Assembly: GCA_950097015.1 (NCBI GenBank)
Contig: CATNEN010000041.1
Coordinates: forward strand, 3,203,501-3,267,500
Origin: Macrostomum hystrix
Lineage: Eukaryota > Platyhelminthes > Macrostomidae
Direction: 5' to 3'
DNA length: 64,000 nucleotides
Shown here piece after piece: positions 10,812 to 23,125 of the stretch. The notes beneath the pieces are model-generated. The model was given only the letters and a program-made list of their open reading frames with translations, was not told the DNA's origin and ran no database searches. The position numbers and the translations under genes are program-made. How positions within the stretch are numbered: position 1 is the first letter of the stretch; each line of letters opens with the position of its first letter.

Positions 10812-11880
10812 GCACGTGCTCACTGCATTGTTGGTTTGTGTGGCACGGTTGTTGGTACCCTAGTTCCACACGCAAGCAATCCCGTTGTCTGGAATGAACT
10901 TTAAAAAACTTTTGTTGTAAGTCTTGTGCGCTTTTACACACTTCAATTAGTTGGCTTGCCGGTATTCGTACTCCACTGACAGAACAATTCCCGCTTCTTG
11001 TATTCAAATAAGCTTCTTCAGTTATATCACTGCACGTCACTACCTGTCCGTCTTTTTGTTTTGTGACGTGTCTAGTTTTTAGATTTCGCCTGCTGAATAT
11101 GAATTTCGACATCGCGAGTGTTTTTAATAGACGTAGTCTGCTTTATGTTTTTCATGAGTTTGTTGTTTGTCTTCACTGAATTACCGTGACACCTGATATC
11201 TGTTTTCCTAGACACTCGCTTTACACGGCTTTATGGTCCCGTCAGCATGTATGCACCTCAATATCTGTAACCGGCTGTCTAGCACACTCCTATTTAGCAA
11301 TCAGCTGGGAAAATTTATGAGGTCTCTGAGGTAAAAGTGGTAAAGGGAATTTATCACTTTATTTTCCGTGGCAAAACTCGGACTGTTGCTTTCTGTGCTT
11401 TCTTCTTCCTCATGCCCACATGCGAATCTTGCTGTCGGCCCTTATGTTTAGTCACAGAGAGCAGTCAGCGGTCGGATGCTTCTTGTTCCTTCTGTCAGCT
11501 TTGAGCCATTCCATTCCTGGCCCTTGGCTTTCGATTTAAGAATGAACCTGTGTCAGCTACATGTTATAATTGTCGATTTTAGACGATATGTTTATTTTTA
11601 GAGCATCGGCGATGGTATTTGTTTGTGCTTCAAAAAGTACACCCACGCGAAAGCTGTGCGCCAAGCAAATTTTGCTCGATTGGCTTGATTTATTGAACTC
11701 ATTGAATTCGGCGTTCGGTGTGCCTTTCTGTATTGTTCCTTTTTTTACATCCGGTATCTAAACAGGAAATTATCTTAGTATTATGTAGCGCCTGTGTTTC
11801 TCAGGTCGACTGCTCGCCAAGGCCGTTGTGTTTGAAGCCGTCTCACCCTCCTCCCCCGGCCCTGCTCAGGGTTGAGGATC
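10812..11880. other. Intergenic region downstream of the desulfurase-thiolase gene
   Basis: It holds the presumed 3' untranslated region. I see no further gene and no canonical aataaa close to the stop. Confidence 0.4.
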
Positions 11881-12345
11881 TGGGGTAGAGGAGCGGAGGG
11901 TAGAGGAGCGGGGTAGAGTAGCAGGGCCAGTGGAGGAGCAGTGCCAGTAGAGGAGCAAGGGTAGAGTAGCAGGGCCTGTGGAGGAGCAAGGGTAGAGTAG
12001 CAGGGCCAGTGGAGGAGCAGGGCCAGTAGAGTAGCAGGGGTAGAGGAGCAGTGGGTAGTGGAGCAGGGGTAGAGGAGCAGGGGGTAGTGGAGCAGGGGGT
12101 AGAGAAGCAGGGCCATTAGAGGAGCAAAGGTTGAGTGGCAGGGCCAGTAGGGGAGCAGGGGGCAGAGTAGCAGGGGTAGAGGAGCAGTGGGTAGTGGAGC
12201 AGGGGGTAGTGGAGCAGAGTTAGAGGAGCAGAGGTAGAGAAGCAGGGCCAGTAAAGTAGTAAGGGTAGAGTAGCAGGGGGCAGAGGAGCCGGGGTAGAGG
12301 AGCTGGTGTAAAGAAGCAGGGCCAGTGGGTAGAGGAGCCTGTATA
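11880..12345. repeat. Irregular minisatellite of gtagaggagcaggg-like units
   Basis: Many short, variable units (about 16-24 bp) built from the words gtagaggagcag, gtagtggagcag and agcagggccagt. Long minus-strand open frames here are repeat artefacts. Confidence 0.9.
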
Positions 12346-12429
12346 CAAAGAAAAATTTATATTCACCCAGAGCTCGATTCTTAATACTATTAAGAATAAA
12401 CATTATTTAAAAAAACTGCAAAGACCAAT

Positions 12430-12850
12430 TGCCTCTGAAGTTCAACTAAAATTTCTGACCAACTGATCAGCTTGATTGCAACAGAGGTTTTGTCAATTTT
12501 CATTGCGATTGTTTCAGTAGAAGTGTCTGCCTGCGAATGTCAAGCTGGCTCTCTTAAATACACTGGAGATACAAACACACTTTAACCTTGAATAACTCGC
12601 AGAAGCTTTGATTATTCAGTCTGAAATTTTACAAATCTAGTCAACTCGATTGTATCAGAGGTTTTGTAAATTTTGATTGCAATTGTTGCAGTAGAAGTTT
12701 ATTTTTGAAAGTACAAGAAAATACACTGCGGAGATAGGAGCAAACTTCAAAGCTGTGTAATAAATAATATTTTTTGGAACGTTATCTTAGTTGCATCCGA
12801 AGATCTGTTAAGTTTCGCTGTAATTGAATGGTTATTTTTTAAGTTACAAT
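12430..12850. repeat. Two diverged ~185-bp tandem copies
   Basis: The phrase cagaggttttgt, followed by aattttgattgc and cagtagaagt, recurs at about 12483 and 12655. Similar flanking text ends each copy. It looks like an old tandem duplication or two monomers of a satellite. Confidence 0.5.
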
Positions 12851-14285
12851 GCTCTTGTTTGAATGTGAATGTCAATCAGGAAATTAATACGTGACGAGTA
12901 AGCGCAATGAGCACTAGATTCTTAAAAGCTCTGCATTTAATGAACGAACCGCTTAGTGTATCTTTAAATATATTTAATAAAATGAAAACTATTACACTGT
13001 TTCACCAGATGCTTGTATTTTTTGTCATAATAATTAATATTAGTTTCATTTTAACACTGAAGCATCACTTTAAGTTAAATCCAAAGTAAGGCAACGTATC
13101 TATGTAAACAATTAAAACAGTAGCTATTATCTATTAGTTGACAAATTACGAAATGACTGTAAAATATGCGTGAGCTTTTTTTGTCTAGTCTTCTGTGCAA
13201 TAAGTGGTCCTTATTGCCATGGTACCATAGCAATAGGTCCTTGTTTGCAAGTTATTGGCATGATACAGCGGCAATAATACTGCTTGGCATAATGTCATGA
13301 TACTGAGGCCGGCAAAGTCCTACTTTGAGGCCTGAGGCCTATTATTTAGTTTCATCATAATAACTTATATTTAACTATAAAATGTAGTAAAAAGAAAAAT
13401 GAGCAGACTACAAAAATCAATGCTTTATAGAGGATAGGCCCTAATAACTAAAAAATAGTGCAGTACAGTAGGCCTAGCTAGATAATTATTATTAGTTGTA
13501 TAGGCTACTATTTTGCTCTGGTTAAAGGCCAGTTATGGCTGTTATGCCAATAAGAATGCAAATATATTTTGTGTAAAGTAATAAAACAAATTCATTAAAA
13601 ATGGATAGGAAAGACAGTAGGTCTAAAATGAACAATTCATTTTAATGAATAAGTATTAGTATTGTAGGAGATAAGTGGGTGGTGAAATTTTGAAATACTG
13701 AAATAAAAAGACAAAAAATATGAGACAGAAAAAACTGTTTAAAGCTAGCATTTAACTTAAGTTTGTGCAAGATTTGACCAAGTATTTTAATGACAAGCTA
13801 TTCACAAGTTTGCTTTCATGAACTTATTTAAACATTTGCTGCAAATGTTTATTGTACAAATGATTTGCATTAAGCAAGATTGATAAATATATAATTTGTG
13901 TTTTGGTAAATAAATTAATTTAATATAATAAAATTCACCATTGGCATGAAGAATGATGATAGATTTGTCATAGTGCTTCTGTCTTTAATTATTGTTTGAA
14001 TAATAGTGCTGAGAATATATTTTTTATATATATTATATATAGGCCTATATATATATATATATATATTATTAAATTTTTATATATTATGTAACAGTTAGCC
14101 ACTTTATAAATACGTTCTTTCTATTATAAAAATTGTAAAAATAAATAAAATCAAAAATGCGCCAAAAAAATAATTTTTGTTCATCTTTGTACCGCATTGA
14201 AAGTAATGCTTATGTAAATAATTTTGTTTTAATACTGTATCCTGTAAATAATACTTTGTAAAATATTATCGTTTTAACAAAATGT
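12851..14285. other. AT-rich intergenic DNA with a TA microsatellite
   Basis: No gene is recognised. It contains a (TA)n tract at about 14020-14068, and a short open frame at 12907-13089 that looks like chance. Confidence 0.45.
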
Positions 14286-14289
14286 CAAT

Positions 14290-15065
14290 TTGCTCTGTAT
14301 AAATAGCCGCGAGTTTTGACCAGGAAAAATAAAGGGTTGGGACAAACAAACCAGAGTGTTAAAGAGTCTAAAGTGTCTCTGAAGTTTTCTTGTAAGAAGT
14401 TGAAGTTAAAGACAAGTGTTTTAAGGTGTTTTCAAGAGTTTAAAGAGTGAGTTTAAAGTGAGATAATTTGAAGTGTGTAAAGAGTTGAAATTGAAGGAGT
14501 TTTAGTGTGTTTGTAAAGAGTTTTTAAGTGTGTTAAAAAGCAAATTTCCGAAGGTATTGCATTGTGTTATTCATTTTAAGAAGAAATAGCAGTGAGAGAT
14601 ATAATCAGAATTATACTCAGGAATTATACTAAGAATATTACAGAAGAGAAACTGCTAAACTCTAATCTCGGGGACGCCTAATTGACTGGAAATGTGTACA
14701 GTTGCCTAGTTACCGCTCGTGCATATATAAACGCTACCATTTGAGAAGTTAAAACGGCCCATTTAAGGACCGCCATTTAAAATTATCTATTAGTTGAGTC
14801 AACAGCAGTGGAATTATTAAAATAGCCCAAGAACAACTTTGGTGGCATTCAGTAGAATTAAGTAAAAAGAAGTAAAGCCCTGCAACAACTTTGGTAACAG
14901 CGGTGGGATAGTTAATTTCCACCTGTAACAACTTCGGTGTCAGCGTCAGCGATAGAATAAAAGTTAAACTATTTAAATAAGGCCTGCAACAACTTTGATA
15001 ACAGCGGTGGGATTAATATTGAATAAGAGGAAAGCCCTGCAACAATTATATTATTTTAAAAGAAT
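14290..15065 (+). mobile_element. LTR-retrotransposon-like promoter and leader (remnant B)
   Basis: A TATA box (tgtataaatagcc, near 14297) is followed by a purine-rich leader of aaagagt/aaagtg words and the motif aacgctacca (about 14732). At least four PBS-like phrases of the type caacaactttggtaacagcgg follow between about 14820 and 15060. The module order matches remnant A at 1318-2182. No coding region follows, so this is a solo or truncated copy. Confidence 0.4.
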
Positions 15066-15537
15066 TTCTTGGTAGTATATGTGTGTTTAGTTAGTCTAAG
15101 TATTGTATTTAGTTGGTTTAAGTATTGCATATTTAGTTATTCTGGGTAGAGTATTTAGTCAGTCTATATAGCATATTTTGTTATTCTGTCCAACTACTTT
15201 TATTGTATATATGTATTTCTGAGTATAGCCTATAGGCTTTCCAAAGAGTATTACTAATGATCTCAAGTGTACAGCAATATCTTCTACTTCTCTCTTGAAT
15301 TCTCTTTGTATCTGTCTCTATATGTTTTATAAAGAATAATAGAACACTTCTGAGAATTATATACAAATTCAGTATAAAACCACGTCCATTTTCTTTTGCT
15401 ATACTCAGCTGTATTTATACTTATTTTGTAATAAAAATGTTTACACATTTAAACAAATTATTATATGGTATAACAAATATTCATTCATTAAATAGGTCAC
15501 TTAAAAAATATATTTTACTGTATAGTTTTTAAGAAAT
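15066..15537. other. AT-rich DNA between two mobile-element remnants
   Basis: T-rich sequence with tagttagt-like words near the start. No gene is seen. Confidence 0.35.
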
Positions 15538-16495
15538 GTGATACTCAAAAATGATATATTACAGATTGATTAAGTAACATTTAGGTTGAGGAAAAAAAGT
15601 AGGAAAATAAAAAAAGATAACAAGCAAGAGCAAGTTTTCAACAATTAAAACTTAGAAGGCAATTAGAATTAGAATTACAATTACAATTAGAAGGCAATAT
15701 AATGAATCAAGTAAAGGGGGAACAAAAGAAATTAATAAGTTTCAATATTACAACTCCCAAGATGATTAAAAGGTTTGGGTATTGAGTCACAGTGACAAAC
15801 AGCAAGCAGGGTATTAAATGCTCCAAAAAAGATTATGATTACAAAATAGCATTTAGCATAGGATTTCAGTTGGAAATAATTTTAATTTAGGTTATTTTGA
15901 GTTTTGCAAATCTCATCAATAGTTTCTAATTCTGATTTCATTTTACAGCATTTACACATAATGATAAAACTTTAAGGAAATAATCTGACAAAAATGTATT
16001 TCTTGAGAAACAGAGCTTTAAAGTTTTATATAAATATATGTTTAACCATCTATAACAGTTGGTATTCATAGTACCAGTATGAACATGCTTATATTAGTAG
16101 TAGTAGCATTGTTTGCAAAATATGCTTTGGTGTCCGCAACAAATAAAAATTGAATAAAATCAATCAAGCATTAACTATTTTGGGAATTTATAAATAAAGC
16201 TCAACAAAACTCAAGCAAGTAAATGACTCAAATAAAAACATGTTTTAACTAAAGCATTACATTTTTTCTTGTTTATAAATATTTTAAATATGAGATATGG
16301 TGCCGGTTTCAAAATATACAAGAAAACAGATAAGTTAACTTAAAGCTTGAGCATGCTAGAGATAATATTTAAGGTACTTAAGTAATGAGTGTAAAAGATG
16401 CCAAAGTAGGCATTGAAAGCACAGAGAGTTTAGGAAAAATGAAACTTTGTTTCCTCAACCTAATCAATCTGTAATAGATAATTTTTGAGTATCAC
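15538..16495. mobile_element. 958-bp MITE-like element with ~50-bp inverted repeats
   Basis: The left end begins gtgatactcaaaaatgat and the right end is its reverse complement. The homology continues inward through attacagattgatta and ggttgaggaaa, with an 11-bp interruption on the left side. The interior is AT-rich and non-coding. No convincing target-site duplication is visible, so the superfamily is unassigned. Confidence 0.8.
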
Positions 16496-16799
16496 CTCTT
16501 CTATTGTTTGTTCGCAATGCAGGATTGGTTCAATTGGGTTGTTCCGATTTTTTATCGGGTTTATGTTTCGTTTATCAGGACATGATCAGGACATGCTTGC
16601 ATGAGTTTAGTGTTGCTAGTGTTTAATTTTTTAAAGTTTTGTTTTGTTTTGTTTGTTTCCTTTGACTAGATTGCTCAAAGATATGCCCTGATTGACTGCA
16701 TCTTGAGGTGAAAGCTCAACAATGACTAGCATAATCCACAGTAAGCATAGGTCTTCTCACCTTCTGATTTGCAGCGCATCATCTGAACTCTGACCGCCA
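16496..16799. other. Upstream region of the ZC3H18-like gene
   Basis: It contains a good 3' splice site, cttctgatttgcag, ending at 16774, 26 bases before the start codon. The acceptor could serve a 5'-UTR intron or spliced-leader trans-splicing. The sequence cannot distinguish these. Confidence 0.4.
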
Positions 16800-19452
16800 A
16801 TGTCAGCGCCATCGTTTGCCCAAGCGGCATCCGGCCCACAACCAAACCGCGATGACCAGGAAGAGCAGCTTGACTTTGTTGACGATGTTCCTCAACAGAC
16901 ACCAGCACAGCCTTCTGTCCCTGTTGACGAAGAAGGCGATGATGGTGAAGCCTCAGACACAAGCGCCAGCGACGGCGAGCTTCGTTCCAGTGATGATAAT
17001 GAGGATGGCGAGGTTCGAGGAGACGGAGAGAAGGACTTTGAGGAGGGCGAGGTCCTGTCCGAGGACGAGGCAGCCGCAGCTGCTGCAGTCAAAGCAGCAG
17101 AAGAAGCAGCAGCCAGTCCAGTTCCGGCAGAGTTGGAGGCGCAAGCGGAGCCTTCAAAACCCAAGACGGAGACACCGTGGGAGAAGGCCCTTCGAGTGGC
17201 TCGGGAGCGCCGCGCCAAGGCGCAGGAACGTCGGCTGGTTGAGGCGGAGGCCTTTAAGGAGAAAAAGCTGAACCTGCCTGCTGCCAGGGATGAGGCTCTC
17301 GCAAAACAGCTGTCGGCGGCGACCGTCTTGACCCCAAAACCCAAGCCCCCACCGCCGCCGCCACCGCCACCGCCACAGCCGGCAGCGCAGAAAGCCAAGA
17401 AGGCACAGGCGCCGCGTCTGCCAACGGCTCTTGTTGCACGGCCGGAACCTGAGCCGATGTTCTGCGAGTACTACATGGCGGCTTCAGAGGACGCAAGGCG
17501 GAAGCGCTTCTTGCCCAGAGACATCGATGATGTTGGAGACGACAGCATTGGTGAATCAGCCGCTGCTGAGGCTGCTGCCGCCGCAGCCGCTGCAGTGGCA
17601 GCTGCCGAAGAGAAGGTGAGTAAAATAATTAACGTAATACAATGGTTATTTGTTATGATTATATTATTTATACTTCTGGAATCGGCTCACCTACGCGACA
17701 TTGCTTTAATGCACTGGAGGCCCTGATGCATAATTTTTTATGTTCTTGCTGTGTCAACTATGAAATTGTCTAAGTTGTGGTTCCACGGCAAACCGTCTGC
17801 AGGAGGAGGACCTCGAATACTACCGGGACGTGTTCCGCGAAGTCCAGGAAACTCGCCGATGGCGCCGCGAGATGGAGAAGCGGCAGCAGGAGGCCGCAGC
17901 GGCTGCCAGCGCAAGAGCCGCTGAATCTGCCAGTGCCAGCGATAGTGCCACCGCAGCTTTAGGAGCTCCGTCTGGCCGGCACCACCGACACGTGCAGCAG
18001 CCGGCGCAGCATCATCGGCGCCATCAGCACACAGAAAATGGCGAAGGTTCGGCAAATGCTGGTTACCAGGCGGTTGGTCAAAGACGCGGCCGACCTCGAC
18101 ATCCAGGAGACTCTGCTGGTGGCTCGGCCACCTGGCTCGATCCCTGGGACCGCAACCGGGCCGGGCAGCGTCGGCGCCGGCAGGGCGGTTCCACGGACTC
18201 TAGCAGCAGCTCGTCGTCCTCCTCTTCGCACTCCTACCGCTCCTCTTCTTCATCCTCATCCACTTCGTCAACATCCTCCTCGTCAGCGGCCTCGTCAATG
18301 CGCCGCCCTGGTGGCCGAGACGATCGGCCACCACCGCCAGCGCCCGCTGCACAGGCAGAGCGCCGTCGAGGTGCACCGCTTCCCGCCGCCTACAGAGACG
18401 GCGCTGTTGCAGGTGTGCCCGACTCGGCCAGCCGACAACCACTGACAGCTCAGCGTCGCCGGTCAGACTCTGCCAGCTCTGATTCGTCCGCTTCGTCTTC
18501 TTCCTCTTCTTCATCATCATCTTCCTCGGGTTCTTCCTCCAGCTCCGAGGGCTCTTCCTCCACTTCTTCCGAAGAAGGCGGCGGTGAGGTACACCCGTCT
18601 GGAGGTCCGACTGAATCCACCGAGCGACGCCAGAAGCAGCCGCACCAGCCGCCAGCGGACGGCCAACAGGGTGGGAAGCTCCGCTCGCACGCTGTTCTCC
18701 CGCCGCCCTTATCTTCTCAGCAGTCAGATGAAAGCCGGCACGCAGGCAGTCGCGCTACAGCCTCGGCAGCGCCCCTTGGTCATCGCAAGCCGCCTCCTCC
18801 AGCCCCTCCACCGCAGCTGCAGCCGCAGCAGTTGCAAGATCGAAAGCGTCGACCTAGTCCATCGGACAATCCCGGCAAGCGACTGCGGCCAACTGAAGTG
18901 GGCGACGCCAGAAAATGTAAGCGCGAACCTCTTAATGATTATTGGTTATCCCTGCTTTGTAGTGCAATAGTAAGTGTAAATTTTATCGATGAAATAAATC
19001 GTAGGTCAACGAGAATTTTGTTTCTCGGTTGGCCAATCGCTAGCTAAGATTCCACGGGCTAAGATTCCACGGGCACTGTCGCGACAATTACTAAGCATTT
19101 ATTTGTGCACCCAGCGAGTCCGAATTGATCTGCCTATATAACTTTGACGCGACTCGGCAAGCCTAGTTCAGTGCTGTGCCCCGCCCCATCCTGAACTTGA
19201 TCTAGCGCCTGTTTCTGCGGTCCCCACAAATTTCACCCGCAACCACCCACAGCCCGCGACCCGTCTTCTCGGCCGCCGGCCACAGCTGCGGACAGTGCGG
19301 AGTCAGACGCGGTGGCCAATCGGAAGCAGCGATCATCCACAGCGCTGGTTCGCAAAGAGCAGCTGCTGAAGCAGCTGAAGGCAGTCGAGGACGCCATCAG
19401 CAAGAAGCGTGCGAAGATGGATGCCAGTGGACAAAAGACTGCGGGTCCTTGA
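16800..19452 (+). CDS. ZC3H18-like nuclear RNA-processing protein lacking the CCCH finger
   Basis: Exons 16800-17615, 17803-18916 and 19253-19452 give 709 residues in phase. Evidence for ZC3H18 is collinear: an acidic N-terminus with EEGEV (about 80-85), the PWEKALRVARERR block (about 125-140), a long Ser/Arg/Pro-rich middle with serine runs, and a C-terminal KEQLLKQLKAVEDAISKKRAK signature. ZC3H18 links cap-bound RNA to export or exosomal decay in the nucleus. The family's CCCH zinc finger, normally between the acidic region and the WE-LR-AKE block, is absent although exon 1 reads straight through that position. A TGA nine bases upstream fixes the ATG. Exon 2 also has an alanine run just before the intron. 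Symbol left blank because orthology was not tested. Confidence 0.72.
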
Positions 19453-20500
19453 GTAGTGCTGAATTGGCCACCTAACTGCCAAGCGCTATTTTGCATGCTT
19501 TACTATATTTGTTTGCCTGCACCACTAGCCTGGCCAGACCTGTCCATCACCCAGCTGTGGGTGCCATGGAAACTAAAAATATCAAAATCGCACCCCTGCT
19601 CCTCCCCTACTAGTATCTTTGGCCTACTTGCCAAAGTGACTTGGCCTAAGTTTAGCAAAATTCGCATTTTCTTGCTATAAATTCGGCCCTATGAATGGTA
19701 AGTTCGTGAATCCAGAATATTTGTCTCCTTTTTTATGTCCTTTTGCTAGTGTGCTTATGATATATCAAGTTCACATTCGTCTCTTAGTTTTTCATGCCCG
19801 TTGTCATGGATGCTGATTGTGCGTGTCCTGGAATTTAGTTTTATTTATACTCTTAATCAGCGCGCAATATAAGCATTGAGTTGCAAGCCGAATCCTTTTC
19901 TTGTTGTACTCTGTAGTCTGATTTGCACAGAAGAGCTAGCTCTGGGCTGCTCAGACAATTGCTGGTTTGCGCTATGCCTTCTGTTCTCAGTAATTAAACA
20001 AAGCTCATCTAACGTGGTTAACAATTCTGCTGCAGAGCTTTCAATTTATGTCACATATCGTTTCGAATGCTGAGGCCTGATCGATAAACTTGGCCAAGCT
20101 TTACTCAAAATAGTGAACTTGTTAGGATTGTAATTCATAGTCAACTTATAAATCGAGCGTCTAGGCCAGACAGGGGCACTGTTAACACTTGACTGCTCAA
20201 TGCAGCGAAAACATATATAGCTCGTATATACAATTTAATAAGTTCAAGCCTAAAAATTGAAATAATAAATAATACTACATATTTCTGTAATAAAAATACA
20301 GATAAAAAGTTCAAAGACGCGGGTCATACGTGCGTATGAATATTCCTATTTGTTGTTGCATAGGAGCGGAATTATGAATAAAAAGCCATGACAGCAATGG
20401 CTTGAATTACGAACTGATGTTTATTTGATAAGTAGAAACTAAGGCCGAGAGAAATGGATTAACCTAAATCGCTCTAGCAAAATGAGCAAAAAGGCACAGG
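19453..20500. other. Intergenic region between convergent genes
   Basis: Presumed 3' untranslated sequences of the ZC3H18-like gene (+) and the F-box gene (-). No further gene is recognised. Confidence 0.4.
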
Positions 20501-22379
20501 TCACCAGGTCTGGCTACGGTTGGAGCGAAGTCTGTCAGAGCCCAGATTTACGCAGTGCTCAAAGGCGTTGTAGCTGGTGACGGAGCAGCCGTTGCGCAGC
20601 CTCAGCAGCTCCAGACAAGTTAGCCAAGGACATCCGGTGGCGATGCTGGACAGGGCAGCCGGGGTCAGCTTGCTACAGTCGGACAGGCGGAGACGCCGCA
20701 GACCCCTGGCAACCGGACTGGCGCAGAGGTCGGCGACCGCGTCATCGGTGAGACTGGAGGCGCTGCAGATTTTGACCTGAAGCTCGTGCAGGTCGGGCGG
20801 AGAGCTTACCGTGCTCTGCAGGCTTCGCAGGTTCGCCCAGGCCTGGCGGGTCAGACGGCTACAGTCCTTGAGGCGCAGACTGCGTAGGCGGGGCAGCTGG
20901 CTGAGCAAGAAGGGAAGAAGGTCGTCATCGCAGTCATTCAAGACCAGATGGGTCAGCTCTGGGGGATGTTCAAACGCCATGATTGAGTAAAAGGTCAAGT
21001 GATATACAGGACATGATATGGCATAGAAATTATGTCGCAGAGAATCGCACTCACCCCGGCAGCCGGCCAGGCCGTTTCGCAGTCCCCGAATGCCGCAGTC
21101 TCCCGCACTCCAGAACATCAGCATAAGTCGCTTAAGCCCAGAGGGCAGCGGCGCTTCCAGCTCCTCTTCTGTCGGGTCTTCAGTGCAATGCAGTCGCAGA
21201 GATTCCAGGTGTTGTGGCAGGCGGGCAGCAACGATGCGGTACTCAGAACCATCTAGCAGGTGACCATCGTACAGGTCAAGACATTGCAGCATGCGGCAAT
21301 TATCTACTAGTGCGCTAATGCCGCTGGGACTCATTTCACAGCACTCGCAGAATAATTTCAGAGTACGGAAGCCGCGGCCTGCTTCAGCCAGTACAGAAGC
21401 CAACTCGTCAGTGGCGTCTGCGCAGGACAGACTCAGCTCAGTTAGGCGAGGAAGCCGGCGCAGCAGCTGCCGAAGATCTACGGAAGTGGCGGCAAAGTGC
21501 ACTCAAATACTAATCATAAATTAAATAATGACAGCCGAAAACGATTTCTGAAAACCGACTGCTCTAGAATTAGACTGTGTTCTGAAAACAGACTGCTCTA
21601 GAATGCTCACCGGACTCAGTCAGTTCACTAAAGCCGTCCAAAGTGAGTGTGCTCAGCTCCGGGCAATCTGGCAGCACGGGAATTAGCGACGCCAGCAGAG
21701 AGCCGTCTCGCAGGCTCAGCGATGTCAAACGGCTGACCAGAGAAGCCAGCTGGGAGATGGCCAGAGGGTCAGGAGGAAAGGCTTCCTCTTCGTCAAAAGA
21801 AAGCTTCAGGTGCGAGAGTTTTGGGCAGCCGGCCTGCAGCTGCGCAAGCGAGTCGGCAACTAGCACACTTCTATCGCAGTTTTTCAGCTGCAGTGTCTGC
21901 AGCTGGTGGCACCAGCGGCCCAGAATCCACAGCAGATTTTCTGCATTTGATGAGCCGATATCCCAGCAGATGGTCAGGCTCTGGAGGCTGGGAGACTCGG
22001 CTAGCAGCGGAGCAATGAACTGCCAGTCACTGGCAACCGAGAAGCGAAGCTCACGCAGTGCTCCGGATAGCCAGCTGGTCAGGTGGCGCTGTAGTTTCGC
22101 GGTGATGACAGAATCTCTTCCCCCGATGCGGAGCCGGTTCCACAGAATTGGCTGCAAAGCCACCCTATGCCAGCGCCGGCTCAGCTGAGCGCAGCGGCCC
22201 CGACTGCTCTGGCTCAGCATTGACAGGATGCGCGTGACCAGCTCCATGGGCAGCTGCTCGATTTGACACTGACTGTCGGCCTTCAGCGATTCAGTTAAAA
22301 TCTCTGGTTGCATTATTGAGCAGCTCAGCACAGCAGGCTGAACTCTTACATCTTCTAGATTGATCTCAATTGCGCCCAT
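20501..22379 (-). CDS. F-box / leucine-rich-repeat protein
   Basis: Exons 22379-21611, 21477-21055 and 20958-20501 on the minus strand give 549 residues in phase. Residues about 38-82 form an F-box (IEQLPMELVTRILSML, then a WHRVA and a LWNRLRI block). Leucine-rich repeats fill the rest, with recurring LxxLxLxxC patterns such as LRSLRLKDCSRLT and LRRLRLSDCSKLT. F-box proteins of this type recruit substrates to SCF ubiquitin ligases through SKP1. The second intron (21054-20959) is 96 bases, a multiple of three without stops, so a retained-intron isoform would add 32 residues. I prefer splicing because the donor (gtgagt) and acceptor (cccccag) are strong. An in-frame stop precedes the ATG. The substrate is unknown. 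Confidence 0.82.
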
Positions 22380-23011
22380 ATCCCCTCATCTCCGATGTGC
22401 TTAGTAGAGATAGAACGAATATTTGTTATTCGGAAAGTTGCATTTTAAAGGATTCTAATGTAGGGTAATTAGTAAGTGCACTTCCAATTTAAGGTTCTGA
22501 TTTCGTTATCGCTGCAGACTACTAGGAGCAGTTCTTTTCATAAAAATATTTGTTGGCCCATGAAGGTGGTCTTTTAGATGCACCTTTTCCTCAAGCAGAG
22601 CACATGACATGCCAAGGTGGAGATACAAGGGTGATGTGCTAATAGGCTAAGAAATCTAGATATGCCACCATCCAAAAGGGAATAAAAATCTGTAATGTTG
22701 TTCTATGAATACAGACAGGAATATTCTGTATTTGAATTTTGCATTTGGTAGCGATTTGGAAAAAGAATGTCAGGACAAAAAACTTTCTTTGGATTTGGAA
22801 AAATTTGGGATTCATTCCATCTATATTTCCAATCCTAAGCCTATCTGTCACATATTTCCTATACCAATCTCAGCAACTCTTGTCTTTGTAAGGACAAATC
22901 TAAGTTACTCTTGTACTTAAACATTAAGCAAACCTGCTAGCAACCACAAACATAATATAGGCCCCCCTATTATAAAGAATAACTATTTAAACACAAGAGT
23001 ACGAAACTCAC
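22380..23011. other. AT-rich region upstream of the F-box gene
   Basis: No convincing gene. Short AT-rich open frames at about 22639-22920 on both strands look accidental. Confidence 0.4.
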
Positions 23012-23125
23012 ATTAAAAATTGAGGTTGCAGTATGGTCTGCATTCTCTGTTTGTATCTGCTGGATTGCCAAGCGCCGTGACTTCCGCCTTGGGCCTTCCT
23101 CTTGATTGGCTTCAACTTCAGCCAT
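23012..23125 (-). CDS. Possible orphan first exon (38 codons)
   Basis: On the minus strand an ATG at 23125 opens a 38-codon frame with a basic PRRKSRRLA stretch, ending exactly at a consensus donor (aat then gtgagttt). Amino-acid composition and GC content differ from the AT-rich surroundings. It does not join the F-box gene in phase with any acceptor I can find, so its partner exon is unknown. It could be the start of an unannotated minus-strand gene, or chance. Confidence 0.25.

Noticed and set aside
12907-13089. 60-codon ORF with a hydrophobic segment
   Set aside because: AT-rich chance frame without promoter, splice or homology support.
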